From NCBI GenBank assembly GCA_030247885.1, contig JAPDRO010000011.1, forward strand, positions 496,001 to 560,000: a DNA stretch of 64,000 bases. Reading direction: 5' to 3'. The notes beneath the pieces are model-generated. The model ran no database searches. It was not told the origin of the DNA and saw nothing but the letters and a program-made list of their open reading frames with translations. The position numbers were made by a program, and so were the translations under genes. This DNA comes from Taxawa tesnikishii (nom. ined.) (lineage: Eukaryota; Ascomycota; Dothideomycetes; Dothideales). Shown here piece by piece: positions 1-12,100 of this stretch. How positions within the stretch are numbered: the first letter of the stretch is position 1; each line of letters opens with the position of its first letter.

Positions 1-123
1 GATTTATGCCTGTGATGCATGCTCGTAATGCAAGCTTGTATCATAATGCATGCTTGTATCGTAATGCATGTTTCGTTCATAATGCTTATTTGTGGTGTAT
101 GCTCGTGATGCATGCTTGTAATG
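1..123. repeat. Degenerate 18-bp tandem repeat
   Basis: About six diverged copies of an 18-bp unit close to TAATGCATGCTTGTATCG lie head to tail at the window edge, so the array may continue outside. It ends about 100 bp before the rrp40 start codon, in its promoter region. No coding role is apparent. Confidence 0.6.
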
Positions 124-222
124 ATGCCGAGTCGTGAGGCAACCACGCCCAGCCTCATACATCCATGTCCTCTGCAAACGAACATCACTGGTCATACCAC
201 AGCAAAGAACAACACAGGCACA

Positions 223-948
223 ATGAGCACCACAGTCGTCCTCCCCGGCCAACCGCTACCGTCCTCCGCTCCCGCTCTCCCCGCGCCTCCCTCAAACAAA
301 ACTCTCACTCTCGGCCCGGGCTTGCGACATGTTCCACCGTCGACAGTCCTCCCCACCATCGCCGGCGAGCTCTGCACCGACACGCGCAAAAATGCCGTCT
401 GGGTCGAGTCGTCAAGCGGTCGCTACCTCCCGCACGTCGGAGACCTCGTCATCGCCAACGTACACCACAGCAGTACCGACACCTACCACTGCAGTTTGAC
501 ACCGCATACCCCCTTCGTGCTGCTGGCTCAGCTGAGTTTCGAAGGTGCGACAAAGAAGACACGACCGCAACTCGGAACGGGCAGTTTGGTATACGCGAGG
601 GTGAGCAAGGCGGAGAAGTGGGCCGATGTCGAGATTGAGTGCGTCAATCCCGCCACGGCTAAGGCGGATGGCATGGGTCCACTCAAGGGTGGCATGGTAT
701 TCGACGTGTCTTTGGCGCTGGCCAGGCGCTTGATGATGGGAAGAAAGGGCGGCGTGCTTGTGCTGGACGAGGTGGGTGAGAAGGTCAGGTTTGAGGTCGC
801 AGTGGGCAGGAACGGCAGGGTGTGGGTGGACAGCGGGAGCATCAGAGAGACGGTGGCCATCGGAAAGATACTGAGAGAGGTGGACGACAAAGATCCCGAC
901 GTCGAGGCGCAGCGGAAACTCGTCAAGAAGGCATTGAGGGACCTCTAA
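223..948 (+). CDS. rrp40: Exosome complex subunit Rrp40
   Basis: A 241-residue uninterrupted protein. It resembles Rrp40, one of the three S1/KH cap subunits of the RNA exosome, which guides RNA into the nine-subunit barrel for 3'-5' processing and decay in nucleus and cytoplasm. An N-terminal segment (to about residue 70) is followed by an S1-like beta domain that opens with VGDLVIANV, and by a C-terminal KH-like region. The stretch GRNGRVWVDSGSIRETVAIG matches the conserved G-x-N-G-[RK]-[IV]-W motif of Rrp40. The length is normal for the family. The ATG at 223 is preferred over an in-frame extension further upstream because the protein sequence becomes family-like only after it. The neighbouring gene converges on it. 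Confidence 0.92.
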   Translation: MSTTVVLPGQPLPSSAPALPAPPSNKTLTLGPGLRHVPPSTVLPTIAGELCTDTRKNAVWVESSSGRYLPHVGDLVIANVHHSSTDTYHCSLTPHTPFVLLAQLSFEGATKKTRPQLGTGSLVYARVSKAEKWADVEIECVNPATAKADGMGPLKGGMVFDVSLALARRLMMGRKGGVLVLDEVGEKVRFEVAVGRNGRVWVDSGSIRETVAIGKILREVDDKDPDVEAQRKLVKKALRDL

Positions 949-1360
949 TGGCAGGGCAGGAGGTGAATTGGTTCGGTTATGATACCCCGTGATTGGATGA
1001 TGACCAAGAGCATGAGACATGGATGAAAAAGGAAGAATACAGAAAAGCGCAGCCCCGTTCGCCAATACGCCCTCTGCCAGCACCTTCGCTGAGCCATTTC
1101 CAGTATTTGGCCCCGGTGTCCCAACGCACCGGCTACCAGCACGTGCCGTGCAAGGCCACCCAACATTTTACTGTAAATCAACCATTGCCTTGGTGAGCAC
1201 ACCGCCACATCCCTCATAAGGTCTGGTCCGTCCCATGCACCGATGCTCCAGACCCATATCGCACCACTGGACAACCGTCCTCTTGGGCCACCCGCGTGGA
1301 GCAGCTCGCCTTGTGTTATGCCAGTGTAATCGCTACCGACACCGACCCTCCGCATCCCGG
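949..1360. other. Convergent 3' intergenic region
   Basis: This 412-bp stretch separates the 3' ends of rrp40 (plus) and the F-box-like gene (minus). I see no conserved coding signal, RNA gene or repeat; it presumably holds both 3' untranslated regions. Confidence 0.5.
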
Positions 1361-2268
1361 TCATTTCGCGGCGCATCTGGCCTCAATCAAGTCGTCTGCG
1401 AGTTGGTTCGTTGTTGTGACTATGTCTCTAACGCCCTCAGGTCTAAGGCTTCCTCTTCCGCCGCCAGGGCTGATGATCGAAACCACCTTTGCCGCGTAGG
1501 TTGTTGGAGCCGATGTAACATTGCACTTTGGACCTTCGATAATGCACGTAGCATCTCTGTGCACGTCGACTTTCCACCTCTTTGCTGCAGCGTCAAATCC
1601 GATGCACACAAGGAATCTGTCGCGGTCCTGGCCCTTTGGCACTGCTTCCCAGTACTTAGCGGTGCTAAGAATCGCACGGCACCAGTTGATTTTCTTGACA
1701 TTACCTGTCCAGAGGATACTTTGCTCCCAGAAAATGGCTAGCTTCCGAGTGTGTCTGAAGTTCTCCTGCCCGATTGCAGCGCCCCACTTTGCCACTGTGT
1801 GCGCGGTGTTCCAGGCCGTTGCGTCGAACCCGAACGTGTTCTTCCCGTAGAACAGTGGTAGCACCTCCTTCCTCAGCTGCTTGTTGACCATCGCCAGATC
1901 CGGTTGCTCTTGGCCTGTCTTCGTGTCCGGCCAAATGAAGGAGTCCGGACGCACGACAACGAGTTCGAAGACCCGTAGCTGTAGCTCCTTCGGCAAATCG
2001 AGCAGTCTGCATGGGCCAGTGAAGTTTTTTGAGCAGCTTCGCCGAGGGTACGGTACTGAGAGCATCTGTCCCTGGTGAACGTTGTCATTCTGCTGAGAAC
2101 CCCGGGATTGGTTTTGGCGAGCTTTTGATGAGGCGTCAATGGTGCGTGGAGCAAGTCGTATATCTTGAAGCCTCTGGGGCCTGTTGGTGACCTTGCGCGC
2201 TTGCGATTTCGTGGGTGCTTGGACGTCTTGGAGCCGGTCGAAACTACAGATGAACCGTCGCCTGCCAT
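1361..2268 (-). CDS. F-box/2EXR-like protein
   Basis: Predicted protein of about 302 residues. The basic N-terminus starts at the ATG at 2268. In the middle comes LLDLPKELQLRVFELVVVRP, typical of the short F-box-like (2EXR) module abundant in filamentous ascomycetes, followed by a 'VNKQLRKEVLPLFYGKNTF' segment also standard in that family. A role as substrate adaptor for a ubiquitin ligase is possible but unproven. N-terminal and central parts lie in different frames; adding one base at the C run 2100-2103 joins them into a continuous frame of the expected phase. This fits the same missing-base pattern seen in other genes here. An alternative is a start at a later internal Met in the second frame. 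Confidence 0.6.
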
Positions 2269-2715
2269 GACGGTGTGAAGGCGTCAAAAGACGTTGACGG
2301 AGTTGCTGATAGCTGATCGATAAAGGATAATGTGGTGTGAAATGGAAATGACAGCGTTGATGAAGTTGAAATATTTTCACCAATCAGGTACGGTTGAAGG
2401 AACAAATTGACATATGAGTGAATGAGAGGGGAGAATGATGGACACGCCAACTGAGAGAAAGTCAAAGTGACAGTCAATCAAGCATTTTCCGAAGTGTCAA
2501 AGACGGAGAAGGTTGATCAGAGAAACAGTTGTTCAACCACGCAGCTACATCTTCGAGATTGCTGAGTTGGGTCGCAGCCGAGTGCCGTTTCATTCGTCCT
2601 ATCTACAGAAAGAGCAGAAGTAAAGGGCAGAAGTAAAGGGCAGAACACCACCGCCGTTGAACGCTGGATCTCTATAGCCTCTGCATCGCACGCTGTTGAG
2701 GCACGCCCGAGTTAT
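2269..2715. other. Intergenic, promoter side of F-box-like gene
   Basis: No supported gene. It should contain the promoter of the minus-strand F-box-like gene. A short direct duplication of AGAAGTAAAGGGC occurs near 2615-2642. Confidence 0.4.
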
Positions 2716-3150
2716 CATTGGCCACCTGCTGGAAGAACAAATACGTGCCCCAACCGATGGAGATGGCCATCTGAGGAACGACTACACCAACGACAAGTTG
2801 GCGAGCCAGACGGTCGCGGTGGCCAGGCCTGCACCTTTGGCGCGTTTGGGGTTTGAAAACACTTCAGCCGGAAGAGTCCAGGCAAGGGGTTCGTGTGAGC
2901 TGGCATGGCACGAGATGCAGATGCCTATCCAAAGTCAGCTTTCTATACAGTCTCGATATCCTGGGGACAGGAACGACCCACAGATCAGTGCTACATCGAG
3001 CCATCCCATCCCGATATGCATCGCCTAGCTGTTGCTATGTTTTCTCGATGATGCCAGCCATTGTCATGTGCGGTACGGCCGTTGTGAAACCTCCAAAGAT
3101 AACTAGCTTGCATCTTCCGATCCTGTTCGAGATATAGCACGCAAAAAGTC
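2716..3150 (-). pseudogene. MFS sugar-transporter remnant
   Basis: Two blocks of a major-facilitator sugar transporter remain. The upstream block (3035-3148) reads ISNRIGRCKLVIFGGFTTAV, the loop with the NRIGRRK-type signature plus the next membrane helix, and then meets a stop. The downstream block (about 2716-2870) reads PLAWTLPAEVFSNPKRAKG and, after one apparent missing base, VVVPQMAISIGWGTYLFF, the hallmark helix pair near the C-terminus of the family. Sequence past the final FF is not transporter-like, and the N-terminal half cannot be recognised upstream. This is a host gene remnant rather than a mobile element. Missing bases in the assembly could exaggerate the damage, but the lost ends suggest true decay. 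Confidence 0.55.
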
Positions 3151-3240
3151 TGGAGGTATAGGCAGATCTCGGCGACGACTGCCTTGATCGGGTTAGTTCC
3201 GCCGAATCTTGATAGAGCTACATAGAAGTCTCGCCCCAAC

Positions 3241-4584
3241 GATCAGATGCCGAGATCTGCACCCTCGTTGAACTACTCCGGCATTGTTGCCGCCTTGTGT
3301 TCTTCCGGAACCGCCGTCAGGATGAATAATCCCTTCTTTGCCGTGTGTTCTGATCTCGGTCACATGGAGAAAGGTGGTGTTGATGGCTGCTGAACAGCAC
3401 CGGTGGAGTTGACGCCAACTGCTCGCGGTTCGTTGCACGGTCTTCTGTTCTTTGCCGTACGTACACCGGAGTAGCAGTCTTCCGCGGCATGACTAGCCCT
3501 ACTGTCTACGTGGTGCAGGATACCGAGCACCCATTGCCACTGGGAAGCAAAGGTTGGACATATCATAGAATGGGTCTGCAGTCAATGAAGAGGCGGTGCT
3601 GGAGAACATGTCGGGGCAGCCGCGGACGAACCTCAAGATGACAGGACCACACGCGGTGAAGCGGCACAAAACATGAAAACATCTCTGGGTAGTTGTCTGA
3701 ACGGCGGTAACAGCGGGGATGTAATCAATGGTAGCTGTGGTAGCTCCGAAATCCTTTTTTTGGGGGGGGAATAGCGCGTCTCGTCTCTGCCCTTTGGTTC
3801 TGAAAGAAAGAAGTTAATCTCTGTAGCCAACCCATCTGACATCTTCTGCCTTACTTGACAGAATCACTCTCTTCCCTCATGTCTCAACGGTGCCGCTAGA
3901 CACACGACACTGCGGCGATCATGGAGCTGAATCCGAAGAGACCGAAAACTTGTAGAAATTGCAGGTCACGCAGTTACCTCGCCTCTGATGCAGAGATTCG
4001 CTTCATGATCTACGAACAAATATTCTCGGAAATCGAGGCGCTTCGCTGCGGCGCCACTTACTTCCTTTCCATCACTTGGTTACAAAGAGGGTGGTGTTAT
4101 GGCTATATGTGTCCAAGCAACTGGGTTGAGAGAAGCCTCGTGTTGTCTTGTCTCTGACATCTCAGCGATGAGGTAAATCGAATGAGAGGCGTTGAAACGA
4201 ACCAAACAGCCTTGAACAGCTTCATAGAATTCAGGGAACGAAATCATGAACAGACAAACAAAGTATCCAAATCAAATTGGCCGGAACGGATGAGATGACG
4301 AAGACAAGTGGTCTGGATACCTCAAGAGATAGCGGGAAGAGAAGCGAAGTCCCGGGTGGAGCGAATCTCGACCACCATGGACGGCGATTATTTATCATTA
4401 TATATTAAAGTCTTCTAAATCATCCCCTGCGCCAGTCGTGTTCCTGAAGATTGGCATACTCCCAGGGTTGTATCCCTCCAACTCATAACGCTGGCTATCC
4501 CTGGTGTACATGACTAGGGCCGGGTTCGTCCCGGACCAGTGGTCTACTATAACAATGGAAAGGCCACAAAGGCAAGAAGAACGG
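3241..4584. other. Gene-poor stretch with a small F-box-like fragment
   Basis: No complete gene. A short plus-strand frame at 3921-4157 encodes LASDAEIRFMIYEQIFSEIE, which resembles the opening 'lPaEIRnmIYeqiF' of 2EXR/F-box-like proteins but stops soon after, so it is probably a broken copy. Homopolymers T7 and G8 adjoin at 3752-3769. The left end may hold the lost 5' part of the transporter remnant; the right end holds the sph3 3' region. Confidence 0.4.
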
Positions 4585-5613
4585 CTAGTCAGCTGCCAGC
4601 ATGCTTCGTTGCAGACGTTTTCGCGGCGGGGAGGTGGCTCCCTTCGTAGATAAGTTGGGGGTTGCGGACGAAAGCACTCTCACGGCTCCCGTTGCAGTCG
4701 CGGAGGAAGCTGGCTTTGAAGCAGTCTTGGACGCAGTAGTCTTTGATGCGGCGGCAGAAGTAGTCGAGGATGAAGAAGCCTTTGCAACAGCGACGAACTG
4801 CACGAAATCCGGCCACATGGTACCAAAGCTTGTATAGCTCGAATCCGTCGTGATAATAGCAGAAGCATAGCCGTCCTTTTTGACCGCATCCACAGCAGTC
4901 TTCAGCTGCGCATCCGTGCCTTTAAAACCGTGGATCATGACCGTGCTCTGCGCCCTTTGTGCTGCGGGAATTGATGTGTTGCCACCGTGCTTCGTCCAGT
5001 AGTCGAATGTGTTCTCGTAAGCATTGATGATGTCTGCAGCATTGTAGAAGCGCGAATCGACAGGTACACCAGGGTTCGTCCACACTCTGCTGCCTTTAGT
5101 CATGACCTTCTTAGCTTGCTTGTCGATGGTGTTCATATAGTCGAGGTACTTCGTATCACTGGGAGCTTCGTCCACGAAGAGTCCGGAAACGTGGATATCG
5201 GCGTTCTTGACGGTCGCCCAGGCCTCGTAGTTTGCGATGTCGGCTTCGATGGCAGAAAGCTCACGTGCACCCCAGCTGGTGTGTACGTATCCGTAGAGGT
5301 CGACGTTATCGTATGCGTTCAGTTTTGACATGCACTCGATGTAGTTGAGATCAGGCAAGGGTCCGCCGGGGCCATTATTGGGATTGACAACAAGGCTGAA
5401 GTTCACGGACGGGTTTGCAGCGATGGCATTGAAGAGCGGGGTCCAGGTCTGCACAGTCGGGTATATGTACAGAGGAAACGCAATGCTCAAAGGGTTAACC
5501 ATTTTTGCTGAATCGCTTTTTCGCCGTCCGGGTGATGTATGGCGGTCGTAGGAGTCGAGTTGGAGAGTTTCTTGCAGGCCAGACATCTCGGACACGATGC
5601 TAAACGGTATCAT
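4585..5613 (-). CDS. sph3: Sph3, spherulin-4-like GAG glycoside hydrolase (GH135)
   Basis: Spherulation-specific family 4 protein. In A. fumigatus, Sph3 is an endo-acting N-acetylgalactosaminidase that cleaves galactosaminogalactan and is needed for its production. The domain begins at about residue 38 with IAFPLYIYPTVQTWTPLFNA, continues through VVNPNNGPGGPLPDLNY and carries the acidic active-site motif GLFVDEAPSD. A Ser/Thr/Ala-rich tail follows. Two starts are possible, 5613 and 5502 (Met-Val-Asn-Pro just before the domain). Neither gives an obvious signal peptide or membrane anchor, so a short upstream exon may be missing. The last about 16 residues depend on a C4 run; with one more base the frame would end at about 4589 with a similar Ser/Thr/Ala-rich tail. 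It is the most downstream gene of the co-oriented GAG cluster. Confidence 0.9.
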   Translation of the reverse strand: MIPFSIVSEMSGLQETLQLDSYDRHTSPGRRKSDSAKMVNPLSIAFPLYIYPTVQTWTPLFNAIAANPSVNFSLVVNPNNGPGGPLPDLNYIECMSKLNAYDNVDLYGYVHTSWGARELSAIEADIANYEAWATVKNADIHVSGLFVDEAPSDTKYLDYMNTIDKQAKKVMTKGSRVWTNPGVPVDSRFYNAADIINAYENTFDYWTKHGGNTSIPAAQRAQSTVMIHGFKGTDAQLKTAVDAVKKDGYASAIITTDSSYTSFGTMWPDFVQFVAVAKASSSSTTSAAASKTTASKTASKPASSATATGAVRVLSSATPNLSTKGATSPPRKRLQRSMLAAD

Positions 5614-6195
5614 TATGTATGTCTGCAGTGAGCGTTGTTGGTTGTTGATTTGATAGTAACGGTTAGGAACCAAGAGCGCAAAGGGGCAAAGGGAGCATGC
5701 CAGGAGTTATAGACGTTTGTGTAACGGCTAGCCAGTGCCGAAACCGTCAACCGAAAAGAACGGCTTTATTACAGAGAAACATTGGCTCACGCAGAGCCGA
5801 GACTCGAAGAAATGAACTGGAACTGTAACGAATTGCTCGGGGATGTTCTGGACTCTCTTTCCCACCTTCAGTTCGTCTCAAAGTGTAGTAGATCTATGAA
5901 TTTGAATCGAGCTACAGCTGTCCTATGGCCAAGCAAGGCCCAGCACAATGAGTATACATCAATACACGAAATTGAGCGAATATCCTCTCCAACGGCTAAC
6001 GAACTCTATCCTCGTATACGAACAGCCAAGGCCAATAAGGAAAACGGCGAATTCTAGAGCTTACGCGGAACCTATACCAAGACATCAAGCGATCGACTGT
6101 TGTTCGATCAAATGCTCTAGACATTATGTACACAAAGAGTGGGTATAGTAAGGAAATTTGTACAAAGTGATGGCCTAGTTCCGCCAGTTAAGGTC
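5614..6195. other. sph3 promoter / gtb3 3' region
   Basis: Roughly 580 bp between two co-oriented cluster genes. It may hold a short first exon of sph3, since the recognised Sph3 sequence lacks a secretion signal. No other feature is visible. Confidence 0.35.
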
Positions 6196-9100
6196 TTAGG
6201 CCTGCATCTTCTCATGGTCCACATCGCGAATCTGCAATCTACCTTTCCTCCGCCGCAGCTGCTTCGCATCAAAGTCCTGCCACCGGGGTCTAGTGTCTTG
6301 CTGCGTTTCAGCACTATCGTCGTACTCGAACAAAGCCCGTTCTCCGAATATTGTGTTAGCGGACGAGTGCTGGTTGCGGTTCCGTTTCGAGCGACGGATC
6401 TCTGCTCTCCGCCTCTGGATCCAGTACATCTGCTCATGCTCGCGCAAGTAGCGATGACCGTGGAAACTGCGCAGCACGACGTCACGCAGTCTGAGACCAA
6501 GCGCGCGACGATCATCGGCCACTTCGTACATGCGCTTGGTGACCCAGACCACATCCTCAGGCGTGAAGGTATCTGGAAGAGCTAGCTCCTGGGTCGGATC
6601 CTTCGTGTATTGAGTCCAAGGGCCGAGCATACCCAGAATACTGAGTTGCGCACGCGCCAACGCTTCAGGATCGTTCGGCGGGACAACCTCGCCGTACCTC
6701 TTTTGATGTCGTCGGGATCCGTGAGTACGAGAGCAGTGGCACCGACCTCTGTCGCGACGATGGGTACGCCAGACAGAGCGGCCTCACCAATTGCCAGCGG
6801 AAGACCCTCCGAAAGCGATGAGTTCATGAAGAGCCATGCGTCCTTCAGGACTTCTTTGGGCGATCCGAAACCGGCGAGAATGACCTTGCCAGCCAAGCCG
6901 CGCGTGTTGATGAGGGTTGTAGTCTCAAGCGCATAGCTTGGCTGACGGTCCTGCGCGCCGTAGATGACAAGGCGGTAGTCCGAGAATCCGTAAGTGTTGA
7001 TGATGATGTCGGCAGCGAGCACAGCGGTCTTGACGTCCTTGATGAACTGCACGTTGGACAACATGACCGTAGTGGGAAGCTTGCTTTTGGTCTCCTTGAC
7101 TGGCTGAAAAGCATCCATGTTTCCGATTCCGTTCACAATGGGGTCGATCTTGCGTGCGAATAGCTTCTTGCTTCCACGAAGACCCTGGTCGGTGCCCAGG
7201 TCCTGTTCCCAATCTGGATTGAAGACTGACGTGCAGGGCAAGACGATATCCACGTGCGTGTATGCCAGATGACACGCGAGCCTGACTCCAGCGAGCAGCA
7301 TGGTTTGTACAGGGATCGGCAGAAGACATTGCGCAGGACTAATGTTGAGGCAGGTCTCTCTCCAAAGAATCGCGTGGTCCCAAATGCCCCAAGTGGCACC
7401 GCGACGGTACTTCAGGAGCATACCGTAAAGACTGCTGATACCGTGGTGGGTGCTTTGGAACACGGTCGGACAATCGGCTGGCAGCTCGACGGAATAGATG
7501 AAGAAGTAGCAGACGTAGAGGTTAAGGGCATCGCGATAATCACTCATGGAGGCTTGTTGGATCTCGAAACAGTCCTGTGGGCGGTTGATGTTTGGATCGT
7601 TGTAATCGTAGAGCCAAGCTTCGATCCAGGCGCGCCAGACTTGATCGCTGTTCCAAGTCTTGTTGAAGTCGCATTGCTCGAAGTACTTGCTCATCTTGAG
7701 AATGACGTTAGTGTAAGTGACAAGGTCCTCGCGAGTGTAGCGCTTGGAGCGGGCTCCTTTGACAAACAGCCTCAGGAGAGGGATGAAGGTTTCTTGGATG
7801 TCTTCCTGCACCAGGGTGTTGTCGATCCTTTCATCGACTTGGGTTTGGAGCAGGTTGTCGATGACGCCATGGTATGGTGTTTTGCCGTCCAAGCCCCACA
7901 GCGGAAGGACCTTCAAAGAGTTGATATTGCGCTCGATCTGGAAGCGTGGGATACCGAAATCGTTTGCAGATTCTGCCAGACAGTGGCCACGAATGGTAGT
8001 GTGACCATTAACCAGATCTCTTCTACAATTGGAGACACCGCCAGGGTTGTCTGGCCAACACCCATTGTCTGAGAAGATGACAGAAGTAGTTGTTTCCGTG
8101 TCACGATAGCAATCGTCAGGACGGGCCGTCACTTGGTTGGCGTCCTTGCCAAGGCCCATTGTGTACAAGTCCGCCGACTTGATGAGGAGCGGACATGTCT
8201 GGGACGACTCGTGGGAGGGCTCTATGGCGGAAACGATTTGCTCCAAATTTTCGTCAAGCACATGAGCTGCCTCGAGAAGGAAACCCGCGTCACGGAGATG
8301 CCAGTATTTCCTGAGAAGAGGCTCTTTGCGCAGAATCATCTCATCCAGAAAACAAGCAGAAACGGCGTCCACAAATGGCGCCTTGCCCCAAGCGCTCCAA
8401 AGGGCCGTCCTGAGTGTAGAAGTGGGCAGCCGGCGATAGACAACCTTCTTCCCAAAGTGAGGCAGTGCAGCGGAGAACTTTGACGAACGGCTGCTGAACC
8501 ATTGCCGAGGATCGAGCGAACTGCCGGACCTCGGGCTTGCCAGTCTCTGAATACAGTACGTTGGATGGTAGATGAGAAGGTCTTCGTGGTCGAAACTTCG
8601 GTGCTTGGGCTTCTTGAGGAAATCGTACTTGTCTTGCATAACCTCTGGGGAGGAAGACAAGCCAGCATGCCACCTTCGTCATCCAAGACACTAGCTTGGA
8701 CATCAATGTCCCTCGAGTGCTTGTAGGTCCACCTTAGGTCGTATGTCTTTCCCTTGAAAGTAGCAAGCACGCGTTGAATCTTGTCTGAAGGTGTCCAATG
8801 CTTGATCTTGTTGGAGCCGGTACGTGGCTTGACGCACCAAAACGCGGTAAGGGACATGTGCGAATCGTCATTGGCGCTTGTGTAAGTTGCCATAAGCACA
8901 TCTTCGGCCGTATGAGAACCTTTCTTGTATGAGAACTCATAATCGAAAGCGGTGTCTCCACGGATGATTTGTCCACTAATAGGGCGACCGTACTTATCAA
9001 ACTGGGTCTTCAGTTGACCCTTTGTCTCCGTGGTAATCTTCGAGATAGGCCATCTGGATGTGTTGTCCGCGTACTGGTAAGTGGTCGTGATTGGCTTGTC

Positions 9101-12100
9101 CTCAGGACCTAGGAAGTCTTGGCGTCGGTTTAGACGGTGTCGGTCGTCGTAAAATGCGATTGCGATAGGGCGCTTGCCCTCAGGAACCTTGTCATGGAGG
9201 TCGCTGTATACTGCAATACCAAGAGGCTCGTTCACGCCTCGGGAAATGAAACCTGTCGCCTTCCACAAGGGTGTATCCACCGTGATTCTGTTCCCTTTAA
9301 TGTTCTCGATGCGCCTTTGCGCACGAGGTCGAGCAACGGTCCAAGTGGGTGTTTGCCGGCAAGAAGGAATGCATATGTGCAGGCATTCTTCATCCACCAG
9401 CACAATTTCCAAGCCTTGAGAAGGATCCACAGCGTAACGGTTCGCATCGGGGTATCATGCAAAGCATACCATAGCTCCCTACTAGCATCAGGCGCGGCAC
9501 CGGAGATGACAGCAGTCCATTTTACGACACAGTCAAGCCATTGCACGACGTTGTACACGATGCGGCCCAGCACGGAACGGCTCGGTAGTTGATGTGAAAC
9601 CGTGGAGCTGAGCTCTGCACTTGACGGAGTGGAAGTTTCTTCGTCACCGACATTGAAAGACTCTTTGAAGTGCAGCTTTCCAGCCTTGTGTTCGTTGAGA
9701 CATGCCATAAGATGCTCGTCGTGCTGCGTGACGTTCTTCGAATGCTTGTGGAGCCATGTCTTGACAATCAATGTAGCCGAAGCAGGTGCACCGAGTACAC
9801 GATTCAAAATGAGTCGGCGGACGTCTTCAGGAGTTTCACCCCAGTGAGCATTAACATCTACGTCAAGACAAGCGTGGCGGAGGATAGTAGCGTTGGTATC
9901 GTGGACGTTGTTGCAAGTAGCGTGGTTGAGCTGACCCTTCAGAACAACACTCTTCTCCGTATTTGCGACATGAGCGTCGTCAGAAATCTTTGGACTCTTG
10001 GTCTTCTCGAAAGGGTTGGGGAAATATTCCGTGAAGATGAAGGTTCCAACGGCAGCCGAGAGAGTAGCCGTGTTCTGACCGATTGTAGTATCGTAGTACC
10101 ATCCAGCCGTTGATGGAACTGCTCGCAAGACGCAACCAACCAGGAATCCAATAAGGCAGCAGCAGAAAACCGTGATGACATGAGCACGGGGGTTTTGGTG
10201 AAACATCGGTGGAACTGGAAAAGCAAAGCTCCCGTGTAACTGGAGATGTAAGTGAAGTAGAGAATGATGGATTTGCTGTCAATGACAAAAGCCCAGAGGA
10301 GGATCGTAGTGATACCGAAGGGAATAGACAGGAGAGTGAACAGTTCCAGAAGAGCAGCCCGGTAACGCCTTCTCCGGAGCGCTTCTCCTTGTTGTGTTAT
10401 GCGGGCGAAGTCTTCAAGGCTGGTCAGTCTCTCTTTCGAGAGCATAGTTGCGTATGGCCAATAGCGCTGGAGAACAATGTCAACGGCAACAGCTCCCAGC
10501 AAGAAGTACAGCAATCCGAAGCAGAGAGCGTAACGAGTGGTAGCATTCGAGTAGAAATTGGCTTCAGGTTTTCTTGCGCTCATGGCAATGGTGATCCATC
10601 GATCCATGAGAGCACCGAGGAAGAGTCCAACGTTCTGAGCAAGATCGTATCTCGAGTAGCGGTAAGTGATGAAAGGGCTGTGCTCCTTCAGACCCCGCAT
10701 CAACTGTCTCTGGTTCGCAAGCGCGAGTTCCAGCTGCACGAACCAGGTGGTGGTGAACCTCTCCGGCAGTTCCTCACCATTACTCTCCTTCTCAAGCAGA
10801 AACAACGCATATGGCATCCCATCTGCCATTTTCTCCACAAACTCGTCAACTGGTCTTCCGCGCTGCAGAAGAGCTAGAAGCTTGTTGCGGCTTGGACGGT
10901 TTTCGAGGGCAGTCTCAAGAGCAGCACGCGCTGAGGCAGCTAGCGAAGAAGCATCAACATTCGGGGTGAGCCCTGAGTTAACCTGCTTGTACCAGGCCAG
11001 AAGGTCTTTGTCTTTGACGGCCGGGACCTTGGTGTGCCAAGTGGTCCACTCGTGGCAAAGGTTGCGGAAAGTGAACAACAGGGTAGCGATGAAGACGTAT
11101 ATGACCAAGAGGTAAATGAGCGTATCCCATCCGTTGACAAAGGTCGTCAGAACTGGCGAGATGAAGAGGATAGTGATACACTTCCACATTGCGATACGGC
11201 CAGAGGTCAGGGAGAGCCGGCGCGATGCATGGTGGCCATCATTCCGAGCACGTTCAGAAAGATGCTCAAGGCGAAAAGATACATCACGAAGACGAAGGCG
11301 GCAAGCCATGAGTACTCGAACCCAAATGCAACGAAGCCACACAAAGCGACAACGCTGGTGAGCATAAGAGCGGCCGAGAGACGTTGGACGAGGAAGTGAG
11401 TCATGTTGTCGAAAGCGAAGCTGAAAAGATAGAAGCCACCGGTACTGCCAACCCATCCTGTAATTCCTCCGGTCATGAGCAGTGCCGCGAGGATTGCGTA
11501 GTTTGCCATGGTTCCATACTCGCCCATGAAGGAGGTCAAATAAAGACCGCGGCCGAGGAATGCCAGAAGAAGCACGTCAATGATAGCGGGAAAGCAAAAG
11601 ATTGACAGAGCTCCGAAGTCTTCGGCAGCTTTCCGGAAGCTGATTGCTGTCCTAGCCTCAGGCGTACGGCTGGGCGCATCTGTCGGGTCACCGGAACCGG
11701 TAAGGACATCGCGGCTTTCGAGCTTGATACGAGGCTCGGCATTGGAGTATGCGGAGAAGACGTCCTTGCCGTTCCAGGATTCCACTGGAGGAGGATTGTG
11801 CGTAAGGTATTCGCGGTATCTTTCGTAGGTGATCTCACCCAAAGCGCGAGGGTAGATGCCAAAGTAAATTTCGCACTGAGAACCCAGGACCCAAAGTTCG
11901 GAGAAGACACCAGCTTGATCGGGTTGAGACAAGAACAAAGGGCACCTGTCGGTAGTTTCTAAGTAGATGTCCTCGAAAGCAAGCCTCCGGAGTACGCAGA
12001 AAAGCACCAGCGCATAGAGATCTGTAACCGGTTCCACCACTGAATGTTCACCAGCATTACCATAGGCTTTGAGAACAGCGCCGGTGATCTTCTTCAGGGT

